Below are positions 1 through 7,385 of a stretch of 15,568 nucleotides of DNA, piece by piece (positions within the stretch are counted from its first letter, which is position 1; the number at the start of each line of letters is the position of its first letter). Source of the DNA: Altererythrobacter sp. (lineage in GTDB: Bacteria; Pseudomonadota; Alphaproteobacteria; Sphingomonadales; Sphingomonadaceae); NCBI GenBank assembly GCA_023299945.1, contig JALZVZ010000076.1, forward strand, positions 1-15,568, read 5' to 3'. The position numbers were made by a program, and so were the translations under genes. The notes beneath the pieces are model-generated. The model was not told the DNA's origin. It saw nothing but the letters and a program-made list of their open reading frames with translations, and made no database searches.

Positions 1-118
1 CATGGCCGAGGCTCTGGCTGCGCGCGACAGGCAAGAATTAGGGCATAATGCGCCCGCACATGGGCTGTATTTCGTCGAAGCGATCTATCCAGATGAGCCA
101 GAAGAGGACGCGAAATAA
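1..118 (+). CDS. truA: tRNA pseudouridine synthase A, C-terminal end (partial)
   Basis: Only the last 38 codons are present; the gene enters from the left edge and stops at TAA 116-118. The readable end contains NAPAHGLYFVEAIYP, which matches the C-terminal signature of TruA (a run like 'APxxGLYLxxVxYP'). TruA makes pseudouridine at positions 38-40 in the anticodon arm of many tRNAs. The catalytic Asp lies in the missing part, so activity cannot be judged here. Its stop codon overlaps the start codon of the next gene (TAATG), which suggests translational coupling. The identification rests on this short tail only. Confidence 0.82.
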   Translation, partial: MAEALAARDRQELGHNAPAHGLYFVEAIYPDEPEEDAK

Positions 119-543
119 TGGCAAATTGGTACAAAATTCCCCACAATTTCCGCCTTACCCAGCGTGAATTTCGAGCCAATATTGATGGCATGAACATCGT
201 GTTTGGCGCAGTCCTAGGATTTGTCTTAGCCGGTGCGAACGACATGGCTCAGGGCGATTTTGCAGCCATGCTTTGCATCAGCGCCGCGATCGTCGTCATG
301 ATTCTCTATCTCGCCTCAAGCGAATATTTGCTTTTTAACATTCTTGCGGTCTCCGTCAGCATTGCCGGCCTACCTTATCTAGCAAAAGGCGTGTTCGATT
401 TAGAAGAAGTCTCCCAGCTGCAACCTACACTTGCGGTTTGGGCCGTTATGGTCTTAGCCGTCTCGCTAATACCGCGCGGCAAAGTGCCCAAGGTAAGACA
501 CGAAAAAACCAACGAGAAGACCTCTCAGGAGAATGCAAAATGA
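118..543 (+). CDS. Hypothetical four-helix membrane protein
   Basis: A 141-residue protein that I do not recognise as a named family. The sequence shows four hydrophobic stretches at about residues 25-41, 48-66, 70-90 and 103-119, so it is very probably an inner-membrane protein with a short soluble N-terminus (about 24 residues, basic and aromatic) and a charged C-terminal tail rich in Lys, Glu and Asn (about 120-141). The start ATG shares a base with the truA stop (TAATG) and its own stop TGA overlaps the next gene's start (ATGA), so it sits in the middle of a coupled three-gene run. There is no signal peptide cleavage site, Cys cluster or obvious catalytic motif. Function unknown; the neighbours give no clear hint because truA and the dehydrogenase are unrelated in role. 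Confidence 0.8.
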   Translation: MANWYKIPHNFRLTQREFRANIDGMNIVFGAVLGFVLAGANDMAQGDFAAMLCISAAIVVMILYLASSEYLLFNILAVSVSIAGLPYLAKGVFDLEEVSQLQPTLAVWAVMVLAVSLIPRGKVPKVRHEKTNEKTSQENAK

Positions 544-1649
544 CCACAGGCAAACAACTTTTCACCACGCTAGATGCTGGCGGCACACTCACATTAGAAG
601 TTGTGGAATCAACCTTTCCAGCACCAACCGGCAATCAAGTTTTGGTCAAGATGGAAGCCGCGCCGATTAACCCGTCCGACCTTGCTATCCTCGCCAGTGC
701 AGCCGATTTTGACACGGCAGAATATTCGCCCGGCAAAGTGGTCGCGCAAATGCCAGAGCCGTTTTTGTCAGGCCAGAAAGGCCGCCACGGCCAACGCCTA
801 GAAGCGGGCAATGAAGGCGCAGGAACAGTGGTCGCCACTGGCGATAGCGACATGGCAAAGGCTCTGATGGGCGCGCGCGTTGCTTGCGTGCCGGGCCATG
901 CGTTCAGCCAATATGCGATTGCGGATGCGATGATGTGCTTGCCATTGGGCGATCACAGCGCAGAGGCTGGCGCGTCCAGCTTCGTCAATCCGATGACCGC
1001 ACTCGCCTTTGTTGAGACTGCAAAAGCAGAAGGCCATGAAGCGATTATCCATTTGGCAGCTGCATCAAACCTTGGCCAAATGCTCAATAAAATCTGCCTC
1101 GAAGACGGCATGAAATTGGTGAATATCGTGCGCAAGCAGGAACATGTCGATCTGCTGAAAGCGGCGGGCGCGGAGCATGTCGTCAACTCAACCGATGATG
1201 ATTATATGAAACAATTGCGCGCCGCGATTGATGCAACCGATGCCTATCTCGGCTTTGATCCGATTGGCGGCGGTCAAGCAGCCGACGGCGTGCTGAAAGC
1301 GATGGAGCAAGTCGCAGTTTCTAAAATGGCGGAATATTCACGCTATGGCGCCAACCAGCAAAAGAAGATGTATCAATATGGCCGCCTTGATCTTGGTCCA
1401 ACGATCCTGACGCCTTCATATGGCCTGCAATGGTCAATCGCTGGCTTCTTGCTGACGCCGTTCCTCGCCTCTGCTGGCATGGAAACCGTGGTGCGGATGC
1501 GCACGCGGGTTGTGCAAAACCTCGGCACGACTTTTGCCTCGCATTACAAAGCCAAGGTCAATCTGGAAGAGATGCTTACGAAAGAAGCGATCACCGATTA
1601 TCGCCAAATGAAAACCGGCGAGAAATATCTCGTTACGCCGCATTCTTGA
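540..1649 (+). CDS. Zinc-less MDR dehydrogenase (quinone-oxidoreductase-like)
   Basis: A 369-residue medium-chain dehydrogenase/reductase. The N-terminal GroES-like catalytic half contains the APINPSDL motif (41-48) and the GNEGAGTV turn (90-97) typical of the quinone oxidoreductase branch. The Rossmann half carries AAASNLGQM (173-181), a variant of the AxxGxxG nucleotide loop, followed by KLVNIVRKQEHVDLLKAAGA, a common NADP(H)-binding layout. The Cys/His zinc ligands of classical alcohol dehydrogenases are not visible, so it is probably zinc-independent. Start: the frame is open upstream to 438, but ATG 540 has an AGGAG Shine-Dalgarno at 527-531 and gives a normal N-terminus. It overlaps the upstream stop by four bases. 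Substrate unknown; an NAD(P)H-dependent reduction of an enone or quinone is the family expectation. Confidence 0.85.
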   Translation: MTTGKQLFTTLDAGGTLTLEVVESTFPAPTGNQVLVKMEAAPINPSDLAILASAADFDTAEYSPGKVVAQMPEPFLSGQKGRHGQRLEAGNEGAGTVVATGDSDMAKALMGARVACVPGHAFSQYAIADAMMCLPLGDHSAEAGASSFVNPMTALAFVETAKAEGHEAIIHLAAASNLGQMLNKICLEDGMKLVNIVRKQEHVDLLKAAGAEHVVNSTDDDYMKQLRAAIDATDAYLGFDPIGGGQAADGVLKAMEQVAVSKMAEYSRYGANQQKKMYQYGRLDLGPTILTPSYGLQWSIAGFLLTPFLASAGMETVVRMRTRVVQNLGTTFASHYKAKVNLEEMLTKEAITDYRQMKTGEKYLVTPHS

Positions 1650-1683
1650 TTTGAATTAGCAAAGTTGCGGGTTGGTTGGTGCT

Positions 1684-1745
1684 CGGCTGCAAAGTAGCCG
1701 CTAGGCCGACTGGCCGCCCGCAGCGACGCGGCCTTTAGGCCGTGT
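1684..1745. repeat. Cluster of short GC-rich hairpins between convergent genes
   Basis: Three consecutive inverted repeats: CGGCT/AGCCG (1684-1700), GGCC/GGCC (1704-1715), and ACGCGGCC/GGCCGTGT (1726-1745, with one G-T pair and a TTTA loop). They lie just after the dehydrogenase stop and before the convergent asparaginase stop. None is followed by a clear T-run on either strand, so they are poor classical Rho-independent terminators. They look more like short intergenic palindromic elements, or a transcription barrier or RNA 3'-end stabiliser. Whether they recur elsewhere in the genome cannot be seen here. Confidence 0.45.
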
Positions 1746-1758
1746 GAGCGAGGATATC

Positions 1759-1778
1759 GCGCCCGCGAAGGCGGGTGC
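1759..1778. repeat. REP-like palindrome between convergent genes
   Basis: GCGCCCGC-GAAG-GCGGGTGC is an eight-pair stem (one G-T pair) closed by a four-base loop. It lies 10 bases past the asparaginase stop codon and downstream of the + strand dehydrogenase, so both transcripts could form it. Short elements built on CCCGC..GCGGG are frequent between genes in alphaproteobacteria (established in general). No second copy is present in this window. It may act as a bidirectional terminator or RNA stabiliser, but no T-run follows on either strand. Confidence 0.45.
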
Positions 1779-1788
1779 GGAAAACAAA

Positions 1789-2775
1789 TCACCTTCTATC
1801 AAATTCCAACTGAATGCTGGCGGGGTCGGAGACCTCGCTGGCAATCAGCAATTGCAGCAATATCCGCGCCTTTTGCGGCGTGAGCGCACGCGCGGCAACA
1901 AAACGGTTGTCATCATCCTCCGGCTCACGGTCAACCAACCCCTCGTCCAAGCGGCTGGCCCGCACAATCGGTATGCCCTTTGCCGCCAGCGCGACCAATT
2001 CGGCCCGCACAGCCTTGGGCATATTGCCCTCACCCGCCCCTGCAACAACCAATCCGCGGGTCTGATCTGTGACGAGCCGCGCGACGTAATCGGGCGTCAT
2101 ACCGGCATGGATCAGCAGGATCGGCACATCGGGCAGGTCTGCTGCAAAACCGAATCGCGCATCCTCATCCACACGCCAAGCCGCGCCAAACCATTCCAAA
2201 GCGCTGGGCGTCACAAGCCCAACCGATTCGCGCGGAAATCCGCAAAATGCTTCGGTGCCGCGCGTCCGACTTTTGCGCACATCGCGCGCGGCATGCACGC
2301 GGTCGCTCATCACGACGAGGACACCGCGGCCGGCCGCCGCTGGATCGCAGGCCACCCGCACCGCATTGGCGAAATTGCGCAATCCGTCATAGCCAACCGC
2401 ATCGGCTGGCCGCATTGCGCCGACCAGCGCCACCGGTTTATTTGTGGGCAAAGTCATATCGAGCAGAAAAGCGGTTTCCTCCGCAGTGTCCGTGCCGTGG
2501 GTGATGATCACCCCGTCAAATTCATCCGATTCGAGCGCGGCGATGGAGCGTGCATGCAATTGCGCCCAAACATCAGGCCCCATATCCTCAGAGCCAATAT
2601 TTGCGACTTGTTCGCCCGTAAATCGCGCATTTAACTCCAAAGCACGCGCTCCGGATAAAAACTGCTCAATCCCAATTTGCCCAGGCGCATATTCAGCCCG
2701 AGTCGCGCTGCCCGCCATGCCAGCAATCGTACCGCCAGTGGCCAAAATCAGGAGATTTTTTGTGCTCATAATCAT
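1789..2775 (-). CDS. L-asparaginase, bacterial type II-like, cytoplasmic
   Basis: A 328-residue enzyme hydrolysing L-asparagine to aspartate and ammonia. It aligns along its whole length with the bacterial asparaginase family. Visible active-site elements are ATGGTIAG with the nucleophile Thr13, Tyr29, GSEDM (61-65), HGTDT with Thr95-Asp96, and DVRKSRT with Lys168. The position equivalent to Gln59 of the E. coli type II enzyme is Glu63, as in some other asparaginases; this can affect glutamine use (inference). There is no signal peptide: the protein begins MIMSTKNLLILATGG, so it is probably cytosolic despite its type II-like sequence. Met1 (2775) and Met3 (2769) are both possible starts and no clear Shine-Dalgarno decides between them. 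It is convergent with the dehydrogenase and divergent from tRNA-Val. Confidence 0.92.
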   Translation of the reverse strand: MIMSTKNLLILATGGTIAGMAGSATRAEYAPGQIGIEQFLSGARALELNARFTGEQVANIGSEDMGPDVWAQLHARSIAALESDEFDGVIITHGTDTAEETAFLLDMTLPTNKPVALVGAMRPADAVGYDGLRNFANAVRVACDPAAAGRGVLVVMSDRVHAARDVRKSRTRGTEAFCGFPRESVGLVTPSALEWFGAAWRVDEDARFGFAADLPDVPILLIHAGMTPDYVARLVTDQTRGLVVAGAGEGNMPKAVRAELVALAAKGIPIVRASRLDEGLVDREPEDDDNRFVAARALTPQKARILLQLLIASEVSDPASIQLEFDRR

Positions 2776-2851
2776 GCTGGTTAGGCGCGGAAAAAATTAA
2801 AAGCCATATCAGCAATTGATTTTCAAGATTTGCACGTTAGAGGATGCCCTT

Positions 2852-2868
2852 CCGCTGAAAAGGAGCGG
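2852..2868 (+). promoter_or_regulatory. Leader hairpin abutting tRNA-Val
   Basis: CCGCT (2852-2856) and AGCGG (2864-2868) form a five-pair inverted repeat whose 3' arm covers the first two bases of the tRNA. It could be a precursor leader structure or chance. A weak -35-like TTGATT lies at 2816-2821, but I see no convincing -10 element. Confidence 0.25.
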
Positions 2869-2942
2869 GCGATTAGCTCAGTTGGTAGAGCATCTCGTTT
2901 ACACCGAGAGGGTCGGCAGTTCGAGCCTGTCATCGCCCACCA
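2867..2942 (+). tRNA. tRNA-Val (anticodon TAC)
   Basis: A complete 76-base cloverleaf can be folded by eye. The acceptor stem is GGGCGAT (2867-2873) with ATCGCCC (2932-2938), discriminator A2939, and CCA encoded at 2940-2942. The D arm contains GCTCAGTTGGTAGAGC. The anticodon stem TCTCG/CGAGA encloses loop TTTACAC with anticodon TAC, reading valine GTN codons, mainly GTA and GTG. The T arm is GGCAG-TTCGAGC-CTGTC with one G-T pair. It stands alone between divergently transcribed asparaginase and the 3' end of tlpA. Confidence 0.97.
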
Positions 2943-2949
2943 TTTCTTA

Positions 2950-2970
2950 GCCCCCATTTGATTGAGGGGC
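2950..2970. terminator. Possible weak terminator hairpin
   Basis: GCCCC (2950-2954) and GGGGC (2966-2970) can pair around an 11-base loop. The element follows the tRNA by eight bases and also follows the tlpA stop on the other strand. There is no good T-run on either side, so this is a tentative call for a shared transcription end. Confidence 0.3.
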
Positions 2971-2994
2971 AGCGTGAGCGGGTAAGGCTCCCAC

Positions 2995-3576
2995 TTACTC
3001 CCCCAAAGCTTCCCGAATTTGCGCGATGCCCTCTTCGCCATCCCATTCGTAGCCGCCTGCAACGCGGAAAACCTCCTCGCCTGACGCATTGTAGAGAACG
3101 GTTGTCGGCAGGCTATCTCCGCCAAAACCAAAACCCAGCACATTTTGCCGGTCCATCCATGGCTGCAAATTGGCAAATTTATATTTGGCAAAGAATGGCG
3201 CGACGGCCTCTGCTCCAGTTAAATCCTGGCTAACGGTTAGCACACGCACATCACCGGCCAGTTCTTCCGCCAAATTGTCGAGCATCGGCATCTCCACCAC
3301 GCAAGGCGCGCACCATGTCGCCCATAGGTTTACCAGCACCGGCTCCCCCTTCAACGAGGCCAGATCAAGCGTGCTGCCATCGGTATGCGTCAATTGAACA
3401 GACGGCATAGCGGTGCCGGCGAATGTCCGGTCAATTTTGCCGGTCAAAAGCTTCTTGTCGGGTGACAAGACCTCCTGTTGTTGCGCGCCCGCCTCTGGCG
3501 TCCTATCGCAGGCTGCAAGAGATAAGCTCAACCCGAGCGCGACTAACGGCAAACGGAACGGCAGACGGTACGACAT
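2995..3576 (-). CDS. TlpA-like lipoprotein thiol:disulfide oxidoreductase
   Basis: A 193-residue membrane-anchored thioredoxin-fold protein. The N-terminus [20 protein letters not shown] ends in a lipobox, LAAC, with lipidated Cys23, so it should be exported and anchored by a lipid. The thioredoxin/TlpA domain spans about residues 55-193 with WATWCAPC (redox pair Cys89/Cys92) and the cis-proline motif LPTT (Pro157). CAPC-type TlpA proteins usually act as periplasmic reductants, for example in cytochrome maturation; the target here is not evident. Start: the frame is open upstream to 3780, but only the ATG at 3576 puts the lipoprotein signal at the N-terminus, and GGAG (minus strand, plus 3583-3586) precedes it by six bases. 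Its start codon overlaps that of divergent argH. Confidence 0.9.
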   Translation of the reverse strand: MSYRLPFRLPLVALGLSLSLAACDRTPEAGAQQQEVLSPDKKLLTGKIDRTFAGTAMPSVQLTHTDGSTLDLASLKGEPVLVNLWATWCAPCVVEMPMLDNLAEELAGDVRVLTVSQDLTGAEAVAPFFAKYKFANLQPWMDRQNVLGFGFGGDSLPTTVLYNASGEEVFRVAGGYEWDGEEGIAQIREALGE

Positions 3577-3610
3577 GGCAGACTCCAAGCCTACAGAAGG
3601 CAATAGCATG
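3574..3610. promoter_or_regulatory. Overlapping divergent start sites of tlpA and argH
   Basis: The palindrome CATG at 3574-3577 holds both start codons: ATG 3575-3577 for argH on + and ATG 3576-3574 for tlpA on -. The tlpA ribosome-binding site (minus GGAG, plus 3583-3586) lies inside the first argH codons. argH at 3575 has no clear Shine-Dalgarno, whereas an in-frame second ATG at 3608 has AGAAGG at 3595-3600 with a seven-base spacer. So either the genes truly share start bases, or ArgH initiates at 3608 and the short region between is leader. In either case each gene's promoter probably lies within the other's coding sequence. Confidence 0.6.
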
Positions 3611-4999
3611 TGGGGCGGTAGGTTCGCTGAAGGGCCTAGCGCGATCATGCGCGAAATCAATGCCTCAATCCCCTTTGACAAGGCGCTGTGGCGGCAAGAT
3701 ATCGCTGCATCCAAAGCCCATGTCGCCATGCTGGGCGAGACCGGCATTGTCACGAAAGATGATGCGGCGACAATTTCCAATGGTCTCGATCAAATCGCGG
3801 CAGAATATCAAGCGGACGGCGTGCCTGAGGATTGGGATTTAGAAGACATCCACATGACGGTTGAGGCGCGGCTGACTGAATTGGTCGGGCCGGTCGCAGG
3901 CCGCTTGCACACAGCGCGCAGCCGCAATGACCAAGTCGCCACTGATTTCAAGCTGTGGGTGCGCGCAGAGATGGACCGGATGGACAGCGCGTTGCATCTG
4001 TTCCAGCAGGCTTTGTTGGCGCGCGCGGATGAACACGCCGCCAGCATCATGCCCGGCTTCACCCATCTGCAAACCGCGCAGCCGGTGACGCTTGGCCACC
4101 ATCTGATGGCCTATTACGAAATGATCCGGCGCGACCGTTCACGCTTTGCCGATGCGCGCGTGCGCTTGAATGAAAGCCCGCTGGGCTCGGCCGCATTGGC
4201 GGGCACAGGCTTTCCGATTGACCGCAATATGACCGCGCAGGCGCTTGGGTTTGACCGGCCCACCGCCAACAGTCTTGATGCCGTTTCCGACCGCGATTTT
4301 GCGTTGGATTTCCTTATGGCCGCCAGCCAGTGCGCGCTGCATTTGTCGCGTCTGGCAGAGGAATTTGTGATCTGGGCCAGCCAGCCTTTCGGCTTTGTGC
4401 GTCTGCCCGATAGTTTGTCGACCGGCAGCTCGATCATGCCGCAAAAGAAAAATCCTGATGCGGCAGAATTGGTGCGCGGACATGCAGGCCGAGTGATTGG
4501 ATGCGCCACATCGTTGATGATCACAATGAAGGGCCTGCCGCTCGCCTATTCCAAGGATATGCAGGACGATAAGCCGCCTGTGTTTGAAGCCGCTGGCCTG
4601 CTGGAGCTGAGCATTGCCGCCATGACAGGCATGATCGCCGATAGCGACTTCAACCCTGAACGTATGCGCGATGCCGCCGAGCAAGGCTTTGCCACCGCAA
4701 CAGACCTTGCAGATTGGTTGGTGACGCAGGGCGATATTCCGTTCCGCGAGGCGCATCACATTACTGGCGCGGCGGTAAAGCTGGCGGAAAGCGAAGGCGT
4801 CGCTCTCGATCAATTGCAGCTTAGCGCATTGAAAGACATTGATGCCCGCATTGATGAGCGCGTTTTTGATGCCCTGTCCGTGGGCAGTTCGGTACGCGCG
4901 CGCAGTTCTTATGGCGGGACGGCGCCTGCTGAGGTAAGAGCGCGGGTAGCCGAGGCGAAAGCGCTTCTGGCTAAACCTAAACCGGCGGAGGATAAATAA
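3575..4999 (+). CDS. argH: Argininosuccinate lyase
   Basis: A 474-residue cytosolic enzyme splitting argininosuccinate into arginine and fumarate, the last step of arginine synthesis. Family motifs in order: MWGGRF (12-17), [13 protein letters not shown] (112-124), catalytic-region [10 protein letters not shown] (161-170) with His164, and the flexible-loop signature [12 protein letters not shown] (284-295). The length is normal. Start: ATG 3575 gives an 11-residue extension before MWGGRF, which is usual in the family; ATG 3608 (MWGGRF directly) has the better ribosome-binding site and remains possible. The stop overlaps the next start (TAATG). It is the first gene of a probable argH-lipoprotein-lysA-siroheme operon. 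Confidence 0.96.
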   Translation: MADSKPTEGNSMWGGRFAEGPSAIMREINASIPFDKALWRQDIAASKAHVAMLGETGIVTKDDAATISNGLDQIAAEYQADGVPEDWDLEDIHMTVEARLTELVGPVAGRLHTARSRNDQVATDFKLWVRAEMDRMDSALHLFQQALLARADEHAASIMPGFTHLQTAQPVTLGHHLMAYYEMIRRDRSRFADARVRLNESPLGSAALAGTGFPIDRNMTAQALGFDRPTANSLDAVSDRDFALDFLMAASQCALHLSRLAEEFVIWASQPFGFVRLPDSLSTGSSIMPQKKNPDAAELVRGHAGRVIGCATSLMITMKGLPLAYSKDMQDDKPPVFEAAGLLELSIAAMTGMIADSDFNPERMRDAAEQGFATATDLADWLVTQGDIPFREAHHITGAAVKLAESEGVALDQLQLSALKDIDARIDERVFDALSVGSSVRARSSYGGTAPAEVRARVAEAKALLAKPKPAEDK

Positions 5000-5247
5000 T
5001 GCGCATCTCTGTAAAAATCTCGCTCGCATTAGGTTGCGGCCTCGCCGTTACCGCATGCGGTCAGCGCGCCGATCTGGAACCGCTTGCAGGAGCTGCGCTG
5101 CCGCAAGCCCCCTATGGCACGACCGCTGCACCTGATGCGGCACAATTGCTCGATCTGGAAACCTTGGCCGCGCCCGAACGCAGCGTAGAATTGCGCCGAC
5201 GGTCTGAGGAACGCCAAGACGATCCGTTCGATCTACCACCTGAATAA
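4999..5247 (+). CDS. lptM: Small LptM-like lipoprotein
   Basis: An 82-residue predicted lipoprotein. [20 protein letters not shown] is a lipoprotein signal with lipobox VTAC and lipidated Cys20. The mature protein begins CGQRADLEPL, reminiscent of the CGQKGPLxxP start of LptM (formerly YifL), the chaperone that assists maturation of the LptD LPS translocon. The Gly-Pro pair is replaced by Ala-Asp, so the match is imperfect. The rest is low-complexity, rich in Ala, Pro, Glu and Arg. A tiny lipoprotein beside lysA is also the position of lptM in many proteobacteria, which supports the call. The start overlaps the argH stop by one base, and lysA follows after 25 bases. The gene is probably real; the LptM identity is a moderate inference. 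Confidence 0.6.
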   Translation: MRISVKISLALGCGLAVTACGQRADLEPLAGAALPQAPYGTTAAPDAAQLLDLETLAAPERSVELRRRSEERQDDPFDLPPE

Positions 5248-5272
5248 CCATAAATAGTCAGAGTCTGCTTTA

Positions 5273-6547
5273 ATGGATCATTTCGCACTCAAGAACGGCA
5301 TATTGCACGCCGAGGACGTTCCCCTTCCCAGCATCGCCGATGCCGTGGGCACGCCCGTATACGTCTATTCACGCGCGACGCTGGAACGCCATGCAAAGGT
5401 CTTCCGCGAGGCATTGGAGCCGCTTGGCACAGGTGATAAAAAGCCGCTGATTGCCTTTGCAGTTAAATCCAACCCCAACCTTGCTGTGCTGAAGGTTTTG
5501 CAGCGCCAGGGATTTGGCGCAGATGTGGTATCGGGCGGCGAGCTTACTCGCGCATTGGCCGCAGGCATGGCGCCTGAAGACATCGTGTTTTCAGGCGTGG
5601 GCAAGACACGCGCTGAGCTGGAACTGGGCCTTGATAAAAACATCGGCCAATTCAATATTGAATCGACGGAAGAAGGCCGCGAGCTGGCCGAAATCGCTGC
5701 GGCACGCGGGATCGAAGCCTGCGCCGTTCTGCGGGTCAATCCCGATGTGGACGCCAAAACGCATGAGAAAATCTCCACTGGCAAAGCCGAAAACAAGTTC
5801 GGCGTACCTTTGATGCGGGCACGCGAAGTATTTGCCGAATTGGCTGAGCTCGACGGGCTGAACCTGCGCGGCATCGCCATCCATATCGGCAGCCAATTGC
5901 TCGATCTGGAGCCGCTGGAAACCGCCTTTGCCAAGGTAGGCGAATTGGTTGCTGATTTGCGCAAGGCTGGCCACAGCATCACCCACGTTGATTTGGGCGG
6001 CGGTCTTGGCGTGCCTTACAAAGCGGGCGAAAACCCGCCCTCGCCTGCCGACTATGGCGCGATGGTGGCGGCTGCGACCAAAGGCTGGGATGTGCGCCTG
6101 ACGTTTGAACCCGGGCGCGTAATCGCCGGCAACGCAGGCGTTTTGCTCACCCGCGTTGTGCGCGTAAAGCGCGGAGGCAATGGTCCGCCTTTCGTCATCG
6201 TAGACGCCGCCATGAATGATCTGGCGCGCCCTGCTTTATACGGCGCATGGCATGATTTTGAGGCGGTAGAACCAACCGGCGAGCGTATGACCGCCAACAT
6301 CGTTGGCCCCATTTGCGAAACCGGCGACACCTTTGCCAAAGACCGCGATTGCGACAGCGTAGCCTCTGGCGAACTGGCCGTGTTCCGCACAGCAGGCGCA
6401 TATGGCGCCACGATGGCCTCCAGCTATAATTCACGCGGATTTGTTGCCGAAGTCATGGTTGATGGTGACCAGTTTGCAGTGGTTGCTGACCGGATTGCAG
6501 CCAGCGCGATTATGGATGCCGAACGCGTGCCGGATTTCCTGACCTGA
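5273..6547 (+). CDS. lysA: Diaminopimelate decarboxylase
   Basis: A 424-residue PLP enzyme converting meso-diaminopimelate to L-lysine, the last step of lysine synthesis. It is a fold-type III (alanine-racemase-like) decarboxylase: FAVKSNPN with PLP Lys65 at the start of the barrel, HIGSQ (204-208), the glycine-rich phosphate loop GGGLG (242-246), EPGR (279-282), the partner-subunit motif GPICETGD (345-352) with Cys348, and GAYGATMASSYNSR near 375-388 with Tyr377. The length is typical. No strong Shine-Dalgarno precedes ATG 5273, which fits coupling to the upstream lipoprotein gene 25 bases away. The siroheme gene starts nine bases after the stop. Confidence 0.97.
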   Translation: MDHFALKNGILHAEDVPLPSIADAVGTPVYVYSRATLERHAKVFREALEPLGTGDKKPLIAFAVKSNPNLAVLKVLQRQGFGADVVSGGELTRALAAGMAPEDIVFSGVGKTRAELELGLDKNIGQFNIESTEEGRELAEIAAARGIEACAVLRVNPDVDAKTHEKISTGKAENKFGVPLMRAREVFAELAELDGLNLRGIAIHIGSQLLDLEPLETAFAKVGELVADLRKAGHSITHVDLGGGLGVPYKAGENPPSPADYGAMVAAATKGWDVRLTFEPGRVIAGNAGVLLTRVVRVKRGGNGPPFVIVDAAMNDLARPALYGAWHDFEAVEPTGERMTANIVGPICETGDTFAKDRDCDSVASGELAVFRTAGAYGATMASSYNSRGFVAEVMVDGDQFAVVADRIAASAIMDAERVPDFLT

Positions 6548-6556
6548 TGCGCCATT

Positions 6557-7378
6557 ATGCCCAAACCGCCTAATTCAGGGCAAATCGCCAGCCTGCCGCT
6601 GTTCCATCAAGTGCGCGGGCAAAAGGTGCTGTTGCTGGGCGATGGCGAGGCGGCTGAGCCGAAGCGGCGCTTGATAGAACGCGCGGGAGCAATCGTTATC
6701 AACGAGATGAGCGAGGCGGTCGATGAAGGCGTACGCATCGCCTTTGTCGCCTATGAAGATGCAAAGGCTTGCGAGGCGGCGGCGATCAATTTGCGCTGTG
6801 CCGGGCTGCTCGTGAATGTGGTCGACCGCCCTGAACTGTGCGATTTCACTACCCCCAGCATTCTTGACCGTGACCCGCTGTTGATCGCGATCGGTACGGG
6901 CGGCGCATCGGCGGGTCTTGCCAAACATGTGCGCCTGCGGCTGGAGCGGATATTGCCGCAAACCTTGGGCAAACTGGCGAGCGCGCTGCAGAAAATCCGG
7001 CCGCAATTGCGCGCAAAATACCCCAGCGGCACCGACCGGCGGCGCGTTTTGGATGAAGCTTTGTCAGAAGGCGGCGCGCTCGACCCGCTTACCGAAAGCG
7101 CAAACAAGCGCGTGAAAGCGTGGTTCGATGGCGAAAAAGGCGGCGCGCGCAATGAAATCGCAACGGTCGATATCACCAGCGATGATCCAGAGGAATTGAC
7201 CCTGCGCGCGGCACGTCTGCTGGGCACGGCGGACCGCGTTCTGCTTGATGGAGAGATAGCGGCGGATATTCTTGCACGGGCGCGGGCCGATGCGGAACGG
7301 TTCACCTTTAGTGATGCTATCCTAGCGGCAGACTATGCTGGGCAGACAGTAATTCTGCGCCGAAAATTGCCGCAGTAA
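6557..7378 (+). CDS. Precorrin-2 dehydrogenase / sirohydrochlorin ferrochelatase with vestigial methyltransferase tail
   Basis: A 273-residue siroheme-pathway protein. The NAD-binding segment VLLLGDGEAAEPKRR (24-38) and the block VNVVDRPELCDF...SILDRDPLL (86-109) match the N-terminal module of CysG/Met8. Asp90 corresponds to the catalytic Asp104 of E. coli CysG, and GTGGAS (113-118) to its SSGGTS segment. This module oxidises precorrin-2 and inserts iron to make siroheme for sulfite and nitrite reductases. Residues about 200-272 resemble the first part of the SUMT methyltransferase domain (DPEELTLRAARLL, then DILARARADAERF), but the glycine-rich GxGxGD loop reads DITSDD and the rest of that domain is absent. 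Methylation must therefore come from another enzyme. It is the last gene of the argH-lysA run and converges on the regulator with seven bases between stops. Confidence 0.88.
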   Translation: MPKPPNSGQIASLPLFHQVRGQKVLLLGDGEAAEPKRRLIERAGAIVINEMSEAVDEGVRIAFVAYEDAKACEAAAINLRCAGLLVNVVDRPELCDFTTPSILDRDPLLIAIGTGGASAGLAKHVRLRLERILPQTLGKLASALQKIRPQLRAKYPSGTDRRRVLDEALSEGGALDPLTESANKRVKAWFDGEKGGARNEIATVDITSDDPEELTLRAARLLGTADRVLLDGEIAADILARARADAERFTFSDAILAADYAGQTVILRRKLPQ

Positions 7379-7385
7379 AGCCGAA

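Noticed and set aside
1744..2634. Long open frame (296 codons) on + opposite the asparaginase gene
   Set aside because: It is antisense to a well-supported enzyme, its protein is rich in His, Arg, Cys and Gln with no domain pattern, and it has no ribosome-binding site; such frames are common opposite GC-rich coding sequence.
2766..2866. A clear sigma-70 promoter for tRNA-Val
   Set aside because: TTGATT at 2816-2821 is acceptable as a -35, but no -10 match at proper spacing is visible, so no promoter feature is called.
3577..3780. N-terminal extension of the tlpA frame upstream of 3576
   Set aside because: It lies antisense to argH and would bury the lipoprotein signal peptide internally; the ATG at 3576 with GGAG is the sensible start.
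4139..5029. Long open frame (296 codons) on - opposite argH
   Set aside because: Antisense shadow of argH with no recognisable motif and atypical composition.
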